Part shown: one piece after another, positions 32,677 to 42,038 of the stretch
Numbering within the stretch: the stretch's first letter is position 1
Layout: every line of letters starts with the position of its first letter
Assembly (NCBI RefSeq): GCF_003946115.1
Contig: NZ_RHOH01000005.1
Coordinates: 124,001-188,000, forward strand
Direction of reading: 5' to 3'
Length of the DNA: 64,000 bases
Source of the DNA: Lacticaseibacillus daqingensis
GTDB lineage: Bacteria; Bacillota; Bacilli; Lactobacillales; Lactobacillaceae
Program-made: the position numbers and the translations under genes
Notes under the pieces: model-generated
The model's database searches: none
Told to the model about the DNA's origin: nothing
Seen by the model: the letters and a program-made list of their open reading frames with translations, nothing else

Positions 32677-33582
32677 ATGACTGATCAGCAAAAGGGGCTC
32701 TTCTGCGCGATCCTGGGGCCGATGTTTTGGGGTGTGTCGGGGAATGTGGCTCAGTGGTTATTCAAACAGCCGGGGATCCAACCCGATTGGCTCGTGACCG
32801 TGCGGCTGCTGGGCGCGGGGAGCCTGCTTATGGCGTACAACCTCGTGCGTCAGCGCCCGAGTCTGGCGCGCGTGCACCGCACACCGCACGCACTGTGGGA
32901 CCTGTTTGTGTTCGGCGTGCTTGGCGTAGTGGTGTCACAGTTCACCTACTTTGAGGCGGTGCACACCAGCAACGCGCCGACCGCCACAGTGCTGCAGTAC
33001 CTCGGCCCAGTTTTCATCATCGTCTACCTGGCGTTGCGGCACCGAGAGTGGCCGCGCCGCGTGGATGTGGTGTCTATTCTCGTGGCCTTTGTCGGCATCT
33101 TTTTCCTCGTGACGCGGGGACACCTCGACTCGCTGGCACTGTCCCCGGCGGGGTTGATGTGGGGCATCGGTGCGGGGCTGGGCGCCGCGATCTACACCCT
33201 GATGCCCGCCAAGCTGTTGACGCAGTTCAACGCGCTGATCGTTTCGGGGTGGGGGATGCTGCTCGGTGGGCTGACGCTTTTGCCGGTACTGATCGTGCAG
33301 CGCGGCCCACACCTGACATTGCCTATCGTGCTGGGGATCGGCTATGTGACCGTGTTCGGCACGCTGTTTGCCTACCTGCTGTACCTGCAAAGTATGAAGT
33401 ATCTGCGGCCGACGACCGTGGCGATGCTCAACGTGTTTGAGCCGCTGTCTGCCACCCTGATCGCCATCCTGTTTTTCCACGCGAGCTTCGGCCTGGCTGA
33501 GGTCTTCGGCGGCCTGCTCGTCTTGTCCACCACGTTTTTGCAAACCATGCCGGCGCGCAAGCTGCGCTTGCCGCGGCGGTGA
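32677..33582 (+). CDS. DMT superfamily permease (EamA family)
   Basis: A 301-residue protein with ten TMs made of two EamA repeats: first FWGVSGNVAQWLF...FTYFEAVHTSNAPTATVLQYLGPVFIIVY, second beginning LMWGIGAGLGAAIYTLMPAKLL and ending TVAMLNVFEPLSATLIAILF. These proteins export or import metabolites such as amino acids, sugars or nucleosides; the substrate cannot be read from sequence. AAGGAGA lies 8 bases before the ATG at 32677. It is divergent from the ThrE-like operon across ~150 bases. Confidence 0.88.
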   Translation: MTDQQKGLFCAILGPMFWGVSGNVAQWLFKQPGIQPDWLVTVRLLGAGSLLMAYNLVRQRPSLARVHRTPHALWDLFVFGVLGVVVSQFTYFEAVHTSNAPTATVLQYLGPVFIIVYLALRHREWPRRVDVVSILVAFVGIFFLVTRGHLDSLALSPAGLMWGIGAGLGAAIYTLMPAKLLTQFNALIVSGWGMLLGGLTLLPVLIVQRGPHLTLPIVLGIGYVTVFGTLFAYLLYLQSMKYLRPTTVAMLNVFEPLSATLIAILFFHASFGLAEVFGGLLVLSTTFLQTMPARKLRLPRR

Positions 33583-33609
33583 GCGCGGCACCGGCTCAAG
33601 TTTTAGTAC

Positions 33610-33984
33610 TTACTTGAGTTTCGCCAGCGCTGCCGATGGAACCGCAGTTTTTTCGACTGCCTCGTAGGTGAAGACGTGCGCGCCTTTGTTGCGGATTTTT
33701 AGATAGCGGCCTTGCTTGAAGACCTTCATGCCCATAAAGCGAATCGGGCGTGTGTTGCCAGATGGATCGACTGCTGTTTGCACATAAATTGGCGTGTGGT
33801 GTTGTTCAAACGTGCTTGGCTGAGTGGTTTTCGCATACACCGTTCCTTCTTGAACAAGCGGGTTGAATGAATCGATGAGTGCGGCGCCCGCCGAGCTGAG
33901 CTGTGCGGTTACAAGCTTCGCGCCAAAAAGCGCCAACCCAACGACCACCACCAACCCGGCTAAAATTCCAAATACTTTTTTCAT
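33610..33984 (-). CDS. YxeA-like (DUF1093) exported protein
   Basis: A 124-residue protein with an N-terminal TM/signal anchor (res 4-22) and a short exported domain: GTVYAKTTQPS, PIYVQTAVDPSGNTRPIRFMGMKVFKQGRYLKI, KGAHVFTYEAV. This is the conserved core of the YxeA/DUF1093 family, which folds as a small OB-like beta-barrel of unknown function. AGGAGG precedes the start. It is less GC-rich than its neighbours, as is the gene-free stretch behind it, so recent transfer or a relic region is possible. Confidence 0.85.
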   Translation of the reverse strand: MKKVFGILAGLVVVVGLALFGAKLVTAQLSSAGAALIDSFNPLVQEGTVYAKTTQPSTFEQHHTPIYVQTAVDPSGNTRPIRFMGMKVFKQGRYLKIRNKGAHVFTYEAVEKTAVPSAALAKLK

Positions 33985-34439
33985 GAATGACGTCCTCCTA
34001 ATTGCTGATGAATCCAGCGTATCAGGAGGACGTCTTTTTGCCTATCCGTCTTGCGCATGAGGCGCCACGTGACCCACCGACTGATTTTGTTCGTTGGTCG
34101 TGGCTAGCAGCTTATCCGCGCTGTTGGATAGCCTGATTGCGATGACCGTAACAGATGTAACGTCTTGTCGGAGGATACGGCCTATAAGGCAGGGACCTCA
34201 TCTTTTTCGATTCAGGGCTAGTTGAAAAGTCGCTGTGCATTGCTCAGTCTCATGTAACTGTTGTTTTGCAAACGTGATCAACTATCGGAAACTCAGCGTA
34301 ATTCTCAATCAGAGGGCGGAGGTTCAGTCAGCGGCACTGGAAGTGCCGTTGGCTGGACCTCAAAGCAACTTGAGGGCGAAACCTGCGGACACAAAAAATC
34401 GTTCCCGTGGCCAGCCGGTCGCGAGAACGATTTTTTGCG
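33985..34439. other. 455-base stretch without a recognisable gene
   Basis: It contains the upstream region of the YxeA-like gene, an unremarkable lower-GC stretch, a GGCACTGGAAGTGCC hairpin near 34340, and the gal terminator (34393-34436). Short open frames here have no ribosome binding sites or recognisable sequence. Confidence 0.6.
34393..34436. terminator. terminator of the gal operon
   Basis: AAAAAATCGTTC (34393-34404) / GAACGATTTTTT (34425-34436) form a 12-bp stem with a U-run in both directions. It starts 4 bases after the galT stop on the - strand. Confidence 0.88.
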
Positions 34440-35900
34440 TTACAGCGTTTGGGTGAACCGGTCGAAGGCGGCCAAGCCTTCCTCGGTCCGCTTGAAGACG
34501 CCGGCGTCCTCAAGCACGCGGGCGAAGACTTGCCCCACCGCCTGGTTTAGCAGGTCATCGGCAGTCGCGCGCGTCCAGGCATACTGGGCGGCGAGGGCCT
34601 CGGCCCACGGGCGGTGACTGGCCAGCATCTGGTTGGGCTCGCCCAGCAGGAAGCGCTTGACCTCGGCCAGCTCGGTGCGCAGGCGGGCCGGCAACACGGC
34701 CAGGCCCATGACCTCGATCAGGCCGATGTTCTCCTTCTTGATGTGCTGGACGTCTTGGTGCGGGTGAAAAATGCCATCCGGGAAGGCGTCACTGGTTTGG
34801 TTGTCGCGTAGCACGAGGTCGAGCTGGTAGGCGGCCCCCACGCGCCGCGCGATCGGGGTCACCGTGTGGTGCGGTGTGCCGGCCGTTAGGGCGCGGACAT
34901 CGACAGATTCATCGGAGTAGGTGGTCCAGGCGGCGCGAATGTGTTCGGCGGCAGCCGCCAGCTGCGTGCGATCCTCTGCAGTCAGGCGGATAACACTCAT
35001 CGGCCACTTCACGCGGCCCGCAGTCACGGCCGGAAAATCAGGCAGGGGGAGCGTCTTTTCCACCGGCGCCTGCGCCATCGCAAAGGTGTGGCGGCCACCC
35101 TGATAGTGCTCGTGGCTGAGCATTGAACCGCCGACGATGGGCAGGTCGGCGTTGCTGCCGACGAAGTAGTCGGGGAACAGGGTCACAATGTCCAGCAGGT
35201 TGGTGAAGGTTTGGGCGTTGATGTGCATCGGCGTGTGTTCAGCGTCGAGGAAGATCGCGTGCTCATTGAAGTAGGCGTAAGGCGAGTACTGGAAGCCCCA
35301 GGTCCTGCCGCCAAGGGTGAAGCGCACGATGCGGTGATTGCCACGGGCCGGGTAGTCTGCGCGGCCCAGGTAGCCTTCGTTTTGGAGGCACAGCTGGCAT
35401 GCTGGGTAGCCGAAGCGGGTGGCTTTGGCGGCCGCGGCGATGTCCTTCGGGTCTTTTTCCGGCTTGGAGAGGTTGATGGTGATCTCTAGGTCGCCGTAGT
35501 CGGTGTGCGCCGGGAACTTCAGGTTCTTGGCGATCGCTCGGGTCTGAATGTAGTTGTTCGCGCGGCTCAGGGCAAAGAACCAATCCGTCGCGGTTTTGGG
35601 ACTGGTCTGGTACTGCGCCCAAAACGTTGCGTTCACCGTGCTGGGCTTGGGCGTGGCCAGCGCCATCAGCTCGGCGGCGAGGATCTCGTGGGCACTGGCG
35701 GTGTTTTCGCAGGTGCCGTTGGTGACGGCGGCTTCGACCAGGCTGTCGAGGTTGGTGAGCGGGTCGCTGGCGCCAGGGAACGTGGCCGCGGCATCCCCGC
35801 ACAACGCAAGCACGCGATTGGCGAGGTAGACACGGTCCAGCCCCGTGTAGTCGGGGTTATGCGCGAGAATGAAGTCCACTTGATGGTCGAGGGCGGTCAC
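34440..35900 (-). CDS. galT: UTP-hexose-1-phosphate / galactose-1-phosphate uridylyltransferase (GalT type 2)
   Basis: A 486-residue enzyme of the long Firmicute-type GalT family, distinct from the ~350-residue E. coli form. Typical blocks are [63 protein letters not shown] (active-site His region) and [26 protein letters not shown]. It exchanges UMP between UDP-glucose and galactose-1-phosphate in the Leloir pathway. Its ATG overlaps the galE stop by 4 bases. Last gene of galR-galK-galE-galT. Confidence 0.95.
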   Translation of the reverse strand: MTALDHQVDFILAHNPDYTGLDRVYLANRVLALCGDAAATFPGASDPLTNLDSLVEAAVTNGTCENTASAHEILAAELMALATPKPSTVNATFWAQYQTSPKTATDWFFALSRANNYIQTRAIAKNLKFPAHTDYGDLEITINLSKPEKDPKDIAAAAKATRFGYPACQLCLQNEGYLGRADYPARGNHRIVRFTLGGRTWGFQYSPYAYFNEHAIFLDAEHTPMHINAQTFTNLLDIVTLFPDYFVGSNADLPIVGGSMLSHEHYQGGRHTFAMAQAPVEKTLPLPDFPAVTAGRVKWPMSVIRLTAEDRTQLAAAAEHIRAAWTTYSDESVDVRALTAGTPHHTVTPIARRVGAAYQLDLVLRDNQTSDAFPDGIFHPHQDVQHIKKENIGLIEVMGLAVLPARLRTELAEVKRFLLGEPNQMLASHRPWAEALAAQYAWTRATADDLLNQAVGQVFARVLEDAGVFKRTEEGLAAFDRFTQTL

Positions 35901-36892
35901 CGCTTATCACCGAATCCTTCCGGGCGCGCCTCATGCCACTGCCAGGCGGTGGCGATGATGGCTTCCACGTTGTCGTAGTGAGGCTGCCAGTTCAGCACGG
36001 TACGCGCCTTGTCGGAGGCAGCGATCAGCGTGCTTGGGTCGCCGGCGCGGCGTGGCCCGATCGTGGCCGGGATGGGCTTGCCGGTCACCTTGCGGGCGGC
36101 CTCCAGGATCTCTAGATTGGAGAATCCAGTCGCGGAGCCGAGGTTGAAGGCGTCGCTGGGGTGGCCCGCCTGCAAGTACGCCAGCGCCAGAATGTGGGCA
36201 TCGGCCAGGTCGACAACATGCACGTAATCGCGAACGTTGGTGCCGTCCTTGGTTGGGTAGTCATCGCCGAAGATCTGCAGGCCATCGCGCGTCCCGGCCG
36301 CGACTTGCAAAATGATCGGGATCAGGTGGGTCTCCGGGTGGTGGTCCTCCCCGATCGAGCCGTCAGGCATGGCACCGGCCACGTTGAAGTAGCGCAGGGC
36401 AACGAAGTGGATGCCGTACGCGACGTCAGCCCAGTGCATGATTTTTTCCATCGCCAGCTTGGATTCGCCGTACGGGTTGGTCGGCACCTGCGGATCGGTT
36501 TCCTTGATCGGGATCATCTTGGGCTCGCCGTAAGTGGCGGCGGTGGAGGAAAAGACGATGTGTTGAATGCCGAACTCGTGCATGGCCTCAAGCAGCGTGA
36601 TCATGCCGCCGGTGTTGTTATCGAAGTACTTGAGCGGGTCCTTCATCGACTCAGGCACGATGGAGAAGGCAGCAAAGTGAATGATGCCGTCGATGTGCTC
36701 TGCGCGAAAGACCTGACTCAAAAAGTGGTAGTCGCGAATGTCGCCTTGGTAAAAGCGCGCCTTGGGGTCGACCGCGCGGCGGTGGCCGGTGATCAGGTTA
36801 TCCAGCACCACCACGTCTTCTCCGGCTTTGATCAGCTGGGCAACGGTATGGGAGCCGATGTAGCCGGCGCCCCCTAAAACAGCAATTGTCAT
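35897..36892 (-). CDS. galE: UDP-glucose 4-epimerase GalE
   Basis: A 331-residue short-chain dehydrogenase-like epimerase. The NAD-binding motif is GGAGYIGSH (res 7-15). The catalytic Ser/Thr-Tyr-Lys set is in SSTAATYGE and the [13 protein letters not shown] motif (YxxxK). [12 protein letters not shown] and the [13 protein letters not shown] stretch are also GalE-typical. It interconverts UDP-galactose and UDP-glucose, regenerating the GalT co-substrate and supplying UDP-galactose for envelope glycans. AGGAGG precedes the start, 26 bases after galK. Confidence 0.96.
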   Translation of the reverse strand: MTIAVLGGAGYIGSHTVAQLIKAGEDVVVLDNLITGHRRAVDPKARFYQGDIRDYHFLSQVFRAEHIDGIIHFAAFSIVPESMKDPLKYFDNNTGGMITLLEAMHEFGIQHIVFSSTAATYGEPKMIPIKETDPQVPTNPYGESKLAMEKIMHWADVAYGIHFVALRYFNVAGAMPDGSIGEDHHPETHLIPIILQVAAGTRDGLQIFGDDYPTKDGTNVRDYVHVVDLADAHILALAYLQAGHPSDAFNLGSATGFSNLEILEAARKVTGKPIPATIGPRRAGDPSTLIAASDKARTVLNWQPHYDNVEAIIATAWQWHEARPEGFGDKR

Positions 36893-36918
36893 GTGGTTAT
36901 CCTCCTATTGTGTGCGGG

Positions 36919-38085
36919 TCAATCCAGCTGGCGCGGGCCGTCAGCAATTTCGGCGACGTAGAACTCAGCCGGGTAACCGATCTTTGCTTCGTATACCTGG
37001 CCGACCGCTTCGGTGAAGGCTGGCACCTGCGCTTTGGCCACCAGGGCGATGGCACAGCCGCCAAACCCGGCACCGGTCATCCGGGCGCCCAGAACGCCGG
37101 GTTGCTTCAGCGCGGTTTGCACCAGCGTGTCCAGCTCCACGCCAGTGACTTCGTAATCATAGGCGAGTGACACCCCGGAGGCCGACATCAGCCGGCCAAA
37201 CTGGGCCAGGTCACCGGCGTTCAGGGCGGCGGCGGCCTGAAGCGTGCGCTGGTTTTCAAACACGGCGTGGCGTGCGCGCTTGATCAGTGTTTCATCATAG
37301 ATCAGCGCGGTGTGCTGGTCAAATTCATCGATGGACAGCGCGCCGAGGCTTGGCACGTCCAGCTGCGTCTGCAGGCGGCGCAGGGCTTCCTCACATTCGC
37401 TGCGGCGTTCGTTGTACTTGGAGTCCGCCAACGCCCGTGGCTTCTTGGTGTTCATGATGACTACCACATTGTCGCCCATTGCCAGAGGCAGGTATTCATA
37501 TTCGAGGGTGTTGGTGTCCAGTAAGGTCGCGCGGTTTTTTTGGCCCATGCCGATGGCGAACTGGTCCATGATGCCCGAGTTGACGCCAATGTACTGGTTC
37601 TCGGTGGTCTGGCCCGCCTTGATCAAGTCCAGCATGGTGACATCCAGGCTGAACGTGTCCTTGAGGATGATCCCAGTCAAAAGCTCCAGCGAGGCGGACG
37701 ACGAGAGCCCGGACGCGGCTGGCAGGTTGCCTTCAATGTAGACATCCAACCCGTGGGTGAGGGTGGCGCCTTGTGCGGCCAGCACCTGGGCCATGCCTTT
37801 GAAGTAGTCGGTCCAGGCGTTGTCCTTGGGGCTGGTCAGCGCGTCCAAGGCGAGGGTCGTGAGGCCTGCGGTGGGAAAGTTGGCCGAGAATAACCGAAAG
37901 GCGTTCAGGTCGTTAGGCCCGACCGCCGCGTAGGTGCCAAGGCTGATCGCACAAGGAAAAACGTGGCCGCCGTTATAATCTGTGTGTTCCCCGATCAGGT
38001 TGATGCGCCCTGGGGCGAAGTAGGTGTGTGCTGGGGCGTGGCCGAATTGGGCCTGAAACCCGGTGCGTAATGTTGCTGTATCCAT
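36919..38085 (-). CDS. galK: galactokinase GalK
   Basis: A 388-residue GHMP kinase. The galactokinase signature is APGRINLIGEHTDYNGG (res ~24-40), the ATP loop is LPAASGLSSSASLE (GLSSSA), and the C-terminal motif is GARMTGAGFGGCAIAL. It phosphorylates galactose at C1, the entry step of the Leloir pathway. AGGAGG precedes the ATG. The gap to the upstream galR is 50 bases with no terminator, so galR and galKET are probably co-transcribed. Confidence 0.97.
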   Translation of the reverse strand: MDTATLRTGFQAQFGHAPAHTYFAPGRINLIGEHTDYNGGHVFPCAISLGTYAAVGPNDLNAFRLFSANFPTAGLTTLALDALTSPKDNAWTDYFKGMAQVLAAQGATLTHGLDVYIEGNLPAASGLSSSASLELLTGIILKDTFSLDVTMLDLIKAGQTTENQYIGVNSGIMDQFAIGMGQKNRATLLDTNTLEYEYLPLAMGDNVVVIMNTKKPRALADSKYNERRSECEEALRRLQTQLDVPSLGALSIDEFDQHTALIYDETLIKRARHAVFENQRTLQAAAALNAGDLAQFGRLMSASGVSLAYDYEVTGVELDTLVQTALKQPGVLGARMTGAGFGGCAIALVAKAQVPAFTEAVGQVYEAKIGYPAEFYVAEIADGPRQLD

Positions 38086-38135
38086 AATGATGCGCCTCCT
38101 ATGCGTGTGTGTGCGTGGTTGAATGTGGCGGGGGA

Positions 38136-39134
38136 TTAGTCGCTGCTGTCGCGCAGCACGAGCTGGCTGCCCAGGGTCAGGCGCACCGGTGCGGTGGCCA
38201 GCCCATCCAGCTGATCTTTGAGCAGGCGCGCGGCGCTCATGCCCATCATCTGGGTCGCCACCTGTACTGTGCTCAGACTCGGATTCAGGAAGCGGCCCAC
38301 CGCCAAGTCGTTGAAGCCGATGACACTGACCCGTTTTGGCACGGCGATGGCGTGCTCCTGCAGGGCCTTGATGGCGCCGATGGCCATCGCGTCGCTGGCG
38401 ACGAAAAACGCGTCGGGTAGCTGCTCGCCTTGTGTCTCGATGGCCCGCGTCATGGTGGCATACCCGCCTTCAATGGTGAACTCGCCGGCAAAAATCAGGC
38501 TTTCGTCCAAGCTGGCTTGCGTGCGCATGGCGCGCTTAAAGGCGACGAGGCGCTGATCGACTAACGCGACCCCGTCGGTGGTGGCCTCGCTCCCAGTGAT
38601 CATGCCGATGCGCTGGTGGCCGCGCGCCAGAAAGTGGGCAACGATCTTGTCCACTGGGTCACCGAAGCTCGTGGTGACCGAACTGATGCCTTGGGCCAAG
38701 GTGTCTTGGTCCACGATCACCAGTGGCCGGTTCAGCGCTTTGAAGGTCGCAAGCTGGGCCGGGGAGTACTTCCCAATGGCGATCAGGCCGGCCAGTTCGC
38801 TGGCCGGCGGCAGGGGTTCATTGGAAAAGACGCGGTCCACGGCGAAATCATCGGCTTGCAGCTGCGTCTCGGCCCCCCAGCGAATGGCCCGGTAGTAAAG
38901 GTCGTTGGTTTCGGCTACCTCTGAGTACCATTGGACTAACCCGATGGTCCCCGCGCTGGCGGGGGCACGGTGCTGGTGCTTGGTGTAGTTCAGCGCCTCG
39001 GCGGCCGCAAAAATGCGCTGGCGGGTCTCGGGGCTGACCTGCAGGGATGTGTCGGCGTTGAGGACGCGAGACACGGTTGCGCTGCTGACATGGGCGGCTT
39101 GCGCAATATCTTTAAGCGTCGCGATAACACTCAT
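38136..39134 (-). CDS. galR: LacI/GalR family regulator of the gal operon
   Basis: A 332-residue LacI-type repressor. The N-terminal HTH is TLKDIAQAAHVSSATVSRVLN with the hinge helix RQRIFAAAEALNY. The periplasmic-binding-protein-like domain contains ELAGLIAIGKYS, RPLVIVDQD, GHQRIGMITGSE, PDAFFVASDAMAIGAIKAL and SVIGFNDLAVGRFLNPSLSTV. The inducer is presumably galactose or a derivative. AAGGAG directly abuts the ATG at 39134, an unusually short spacing. Gene order galR-galKET differs from galKET-galR layouts known in related lactobacilli. It may also control the divergent gene at 39299. Confidence 0.92.
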   Translation of the reverse strand: MSVIATLKDIAQAAHVSSATVSRVLNADTSLQVSPETRQRIFAAAEALNYTKHQHRAPASAGTIGLVQWYSEVAETNDLYYRAIRWGAETQLQADDFAVDRVFSNEPLPPASELAGLIAIGKYSPAQLATFKALNRPLVIVDQDTLAQGISSVTTSFGDPVDKIVAHFLARGHQRIGMITGSEATTDGVALVDQRLVAFKRAMRTQASLDESLIFAGEFTIEGGYATMTRAIETQGEQLPDAFFVASDAMAIGAIKALQEHAIAVPKRVSVIGFNDLAVGRFLNPSLSTVQVATQMMGMSAARLLKDQLDGLATAPVRLTLGSQLVLRDSSD

Positions 39135-39156
39135 CTCCTTCTTTGCTGTCGAATTT

Positions 39157-39185
39157 ATTTTACTAAAAGATGGTAAAAATGTGAA
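39157..39185 (-). promoter_or_regulatory. galR-galKET promoter with overlapping inverted repeat
   Basis: On the - strand TTCACA (39185-39180) - 17 bases - TAAAAT (39162-39157). The spacer contains the imperfect palindrome TTTTAC-N9-GTAAAA (39158-39178 on the + strand), a plausible GalR operator. Confidence 0.6.
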
Positions 39186-39222
39186 CAAAAAGATTTCGTT
39201 GGTTGCCTTTTCCCGGGGGGGC

Positions 39223-39246
39223 TATGGTACACTGTAACCGGTTGAT
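39223..39246 (+). promoter_or_regulatory. promoter/operator of the 673-aa hydrolase-like gene
   Basis: TATGGT (39223-39228) or TACACT (39228-39233) could serve as -10, with TTGGTT or TTGCCT near 39199-39208 as -35. The palindrome AACCGGTT (39236-39243) follows at once, embedded in TGTAACCGGTTGATA. This is a typical LacI-family half-site pair at the transcription start. Confidence 0.5.
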
Positions 39247-39298
39247 AACCCGATTCAACACCGTGAATAGTTTAGTAAAGAGAGTGGAGGCTCACGCT

Positions 39299-41320
39299 AT
39301 GTTTCAGTATTCCTTGCGCTACACGCTTGACCCACGTTCCAACACACCGGTCAAAGATGACAAGCTGATCGCGTTCGTTCAAAAGGCCAAGGTCGACAAT
39401 GTCGCCTTCTTCATTAACCCTGAGGAGCTGAACGCCAGCCACCTGACGGAAGCCCAGACCCAAGTGTGGCTGGATGCCATCCGGCCACTGGCCAAGCGGC
39501 TGGCGGCCCTGAACGTGTCCACCAGTCTGAACCCATGGACGACGATCATGCACAGCGACCGGGGCAAGGTGATCGACCCGAGCATCGGGTTCGAGACGCT
39601 GGTCGACATCAACGGCAAAAAGGCCACCTCGATGGGCTGTCCGGCCGATCCAAAGTGGCGCAACTACCTCGCGGATCGGTACGCGCAGTATGCCACCCTG
39701 CACCCGCGTGAGCTGTGGCTGGAGGACGATTTTCGCCACTACAACCACACCCCGCTGAAGCTCGCGTGTTTCTGTGACCGGCACATGGCGCTCTACCAGG
39801 AAAAACTGGGCCGGGCCATCAGCCGCGCGGACTTCGTGAAGGAGATGCTTCAGCCCGGTGAGCCAACTGAGGCGCGCCGGGTGTACCTTGACGTGGCGCG
39901 GCAGGAGATGAAGGACACCGTGCACCAGATCGAGGGCCGCGTGCACGCCGTGTCCCCTGAGACCAACCTGGCGCAGATGACCTCGTTCCCGAACTGGCAC
40001 GCGATCGAAGGCCGCGACTGGGCCGGGCTGTTCGATAACCTGCGCGGCGCCGGGCACCCGCGGGTGGCGCGGCCGCACCTGCCGGCGTATAACGAGATCG
40101 CGCCGCTGAAGTATTCGCGCGTGTTTGAGGACTATACGCGCACGACCGCCGCTTACCTGGGGGATGACGCGGTTTTGTTCCCCGAGCTTGAAAACTATAT
40201 GTATTCCCCGTTCGTGAAGTCCGTGGCCTTCACCCGGTTCCAGATCGAAACCGCGGCGCTGGCTGGGGCCAGTGGCATCCTGCTGAACCTGTTTGACATG
40301 ATCGGCAACGGCATCGATGACGAGTACCACTATGCCGAGATGCTGGCCGACAGCAAAGCGTTCCTCGACCGCATCACCACGCGCCGGCTGCGCATGAGCC
40401 AAACACGCGGCATCCAGGTGCTGGTGGATCAGGATTCCAGCTACACGATCCACACCTTGGATGGGGCGGCGCCAGAGGAAATGCTACCGCACGAAACCAA
40501 CTGGGCCGCGCTCCTTTCGACCTTTGGCTTCTCCACCACCATCACGCCGGTGCAGGCGGGTGCGACCTTCACCAAGGCGCGGCTGGCCATTTCGGGACAG
40601 CTGCTCCGCAACTTTGATGACGCCACCGTGCGGCAGTGGCTGAGTGATAACGTTGTGCTGTTGGACGGTGAGGCGGTTCAGGTACTGCTCGACCGTGGGT
40701 TAGGGGACCTGCTGCACATCAAGTCCGCCCAGTGGCACAAAGTCCGCAGCGGATTCCAGTCCTTTGAGGCGGCCGATGGGCACACGGTGGAAGGCATTGC
40801 CGCGCCGCGCATCACGATGCTACAGCACACCGGTGATTACCTGCGGCTCGAGTACGCGGCCGGGGCCGATGTCGCGATCTGGAGCCACGCGTACAACGAG
40901 TTCGATGAGCAGCTGGGCAACGTGATGGCAGTCATCGACCACCGCATCGTGGTCATGCCGATGGACGAGGACCCGAAGTACGGCTGGGAGTCGCAGTACA
41001 TCGGCTTTAAGCAGGGGCTGTACCAGCAGATCCTCAGTGAGCTGACCGACGTCGATTATCTGATCGGCATGCCTAATACCAAGCTGGTCGCCACCGCGCA
41101 GGAGGGGCTGACCCTGTGGGCCGCCAACTTTACGCTGGATGATTATCCGCAGATCGTGTGGCACCCAGCCACACCGCTGATGACGACGCACGCCACGGTG
41201 ATCGCCCGGGTCGGCGACCAGGTCCAAGAGACGCGCGTGGCGCTTGAACAGGTGGGCGACCGCGTCATCATTCCGGTGCCACTGGCACACCTGCAGCTTG
41301 TGCAGATCCGCTTCGACTAG
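39299..41320 (+). CDS. uncharacterised TIM-barrel glycoside-hydrolase-like protein (673 aa)
   Basis: I cannot assign this to a named family. The cytosolic protein (no signal peptide) looks like an (alpha/beta)8 barrel over residues 1-360. ELWLEDDFRHYNH (res 138-150) resembles a clan GH-A strand-4 acid/base region (Glu142), and LFPELENYMYSPF (res 293-305) a strand-7 nucleophile region (Glu298 or Glu296). A Rossmann-like middle domain follows (GIQVLVDQDSSYTIH, ISGQLLRNFDD, res ~375-560), then a beta-rich C-terminus. The same order occurs in GH42 beta-galactosidases, but the motifs are not GH42. CFCDRHM is a conspicuous Cys/His cluster. GGAGG lies 8 bases before the ATG at 39299. Divergence from galR suggests a role in releasing a galactose-containing or related sugar. 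Confidence 0.6.
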   Translation: MFQYSLRYTLDPRSNTPVKDDKLIAFVQKAKVDNVAFFINPEELNASHLTEAQTQVWLDAIRPLAKRLAALNVSTSLNPWTTIMHSDRGKVIDPSIGFETLVDINGKKATSMGCPADPKWRNYLADRYAQYATLHPRELWLEDDFRHYNHTPLKLACFCDRHMALYQEKLGRAISRADFVKEMLQPGEPTEARRVYLDVARQEMKDTVHQIEGRVHAVSPETNLAQMTSFPNWHAIEGRDWAGLFDNLRGAGHPRVARPHLPAYNEIAPLKYSRVFEDYTRTTAAYLGDDAVLFPELENYMYSPFVKSVAFTRFQIETAALAGASGILLNLFDMIGNGIDDEYHYAEMLADSKAFLDRITTRRLRMSQTRGIQVLVDQDSSYTIHTLDGAAPEEMLPHETNWAALLSTFGFSTTITPVQAGATFTKARLAISGQLLRNFDDATVRQWLSDNVVLLDGEAVQVLLDRGLGDLLHIKSAQWHKVRSGFQSFEAADGHTVEGIAAPRITMLQHTGDYLRLEYAAGADVAIWSHAYNEFDEQLGNVMAVIDHRIVVMPMDEDPKYGWESQYIGFKQGLYQQILSELTDVDYLIGMPNTKLVATAQEGLTLWAANFTLDDYPQIVWHPATPLMTTHATVIARVGDQVQETRVALEQVGDRVIIPVPLAHLQLVQIRFD

Positions 41321-41329
41321 CGCGTAGAC

Positions 41330-41376
41330 AAAAAAGGTTCGTGCGTCACCCGATGGGGTGGGCACGAACCTTTTTT
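41330..41376. terminator. bidirectional Rho-independent terminator
   Basis: A perfect 15-bp stem AAAAAAGGTTCGTGC / GCACGAACCTTTTTT (41330-41344, 41362-41376). Its right arm overlaps the stop region of the convergent small gene at 41375. Confidence 0.9.
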
Positions 41377-41671
41377 ATTGGAACAGTAGGTTGTTGAGGC
41401 CGGCAAAGCTGAGATAGTACAGGAACACCAGCAAGGCGTTGGCGATCAGAGACAACACGATGATGGCGTAACGGAGGGTGAAGTTGTGGGCCCAGGTGTT
41501 GAAGTTGAACCAGCCCAGACGCTTGCCCTTGTAGCCAAAGGTCATGACCAGCAAGATCAGCGCTAGGCCGCCTTGGAGGGCGAGGCCGATCGCCGTGGCC
41601 GGCCCGCCGGCAGGTTGAAGCGTGTATAGCCCAAAGGCGAGGGCATCGAGTAGCAGTGCAAGTAATGGCAT
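41375..41671 (-). CDS. small integral membrane protein (98 aa), unknown function
   Basis: Three hydrophobic segments (MPLLALLLDALAFGLYTL, GLALQGGLALILLVMTF and YAIIVLSLIANALLVFLYYL) separated by a polar KGKRLGWFNFNTWAHNFTLR loop. No family is recognised. AAGGAG is close to the start. Its last bases overlap the terminator hairpin, which would therefore serve both it and the hydrolase-like gene. A second small membrane gene lies 41 bases upstream on the same strand. Confidence 0.7.
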   Translation of the reverse strand: MPLLALLLDALAFGLYTLQPAGGPATAIGLALQGGLALILLVMTFGYKGKRLGWFNFNTWAHNFTLRYAIIVLSLIANALLVFLYYLSFAGLNNLLFQ

Positions 41672-41712
41672 GAGTTTCTCCTTAACGCGTTATTAGGGGC
41701 ATTATAGCATAG

Positions 41713-41904
41713 TCAGCTGAAGAGGCTGATCAGGCCGGCGAGAATGAAGAGACCGCCGATCAGGAAGCTGAACCACAGCCCCAGCGGCATGAAGCCATTG
41801 GTCGTACGCACTTTGCCGCTGACAATGTGACGCGTGCTCCGCCAGGTCATCCATAGTTGAAACACCCCGAGACCCAGAAAAATTAACCCAATCACAATAG
41901 TCAT
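41713..41904 (-). CDS. small membrane protein (63 aa), unknown function
   Basis: Two TMs (MTIVIGLIFLGLGVFQLWMTW and LWFSFLIGGLFILAGLISLF) joined by a basic loop. A purine-rich AAGGGGGAAT precedes the ATG at good distance. It is possibly co-transcribed with the 98-residue membrane protein downstream. I recognise no family. Confidence 0.65.
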   Translation of the reverse strand: MTIVIGLIFLGLGVFQLWMTWRSTRHIVSGKVRTTNGFMPLGLWFSFLIGGLFILAGLISLFS

Positions 41905-42038
41905 CCCAATTCCCCCTTATGACTCAACGATACCGCAGTTCGGGGGTGGGGCATCCGCCTAAAGACTGAATCAAAGTCACATTCGGGACTGCCGATTGAT
42001 TGTGAAACTTGGTACAATACAAGCGAGGAGATGGTGAG

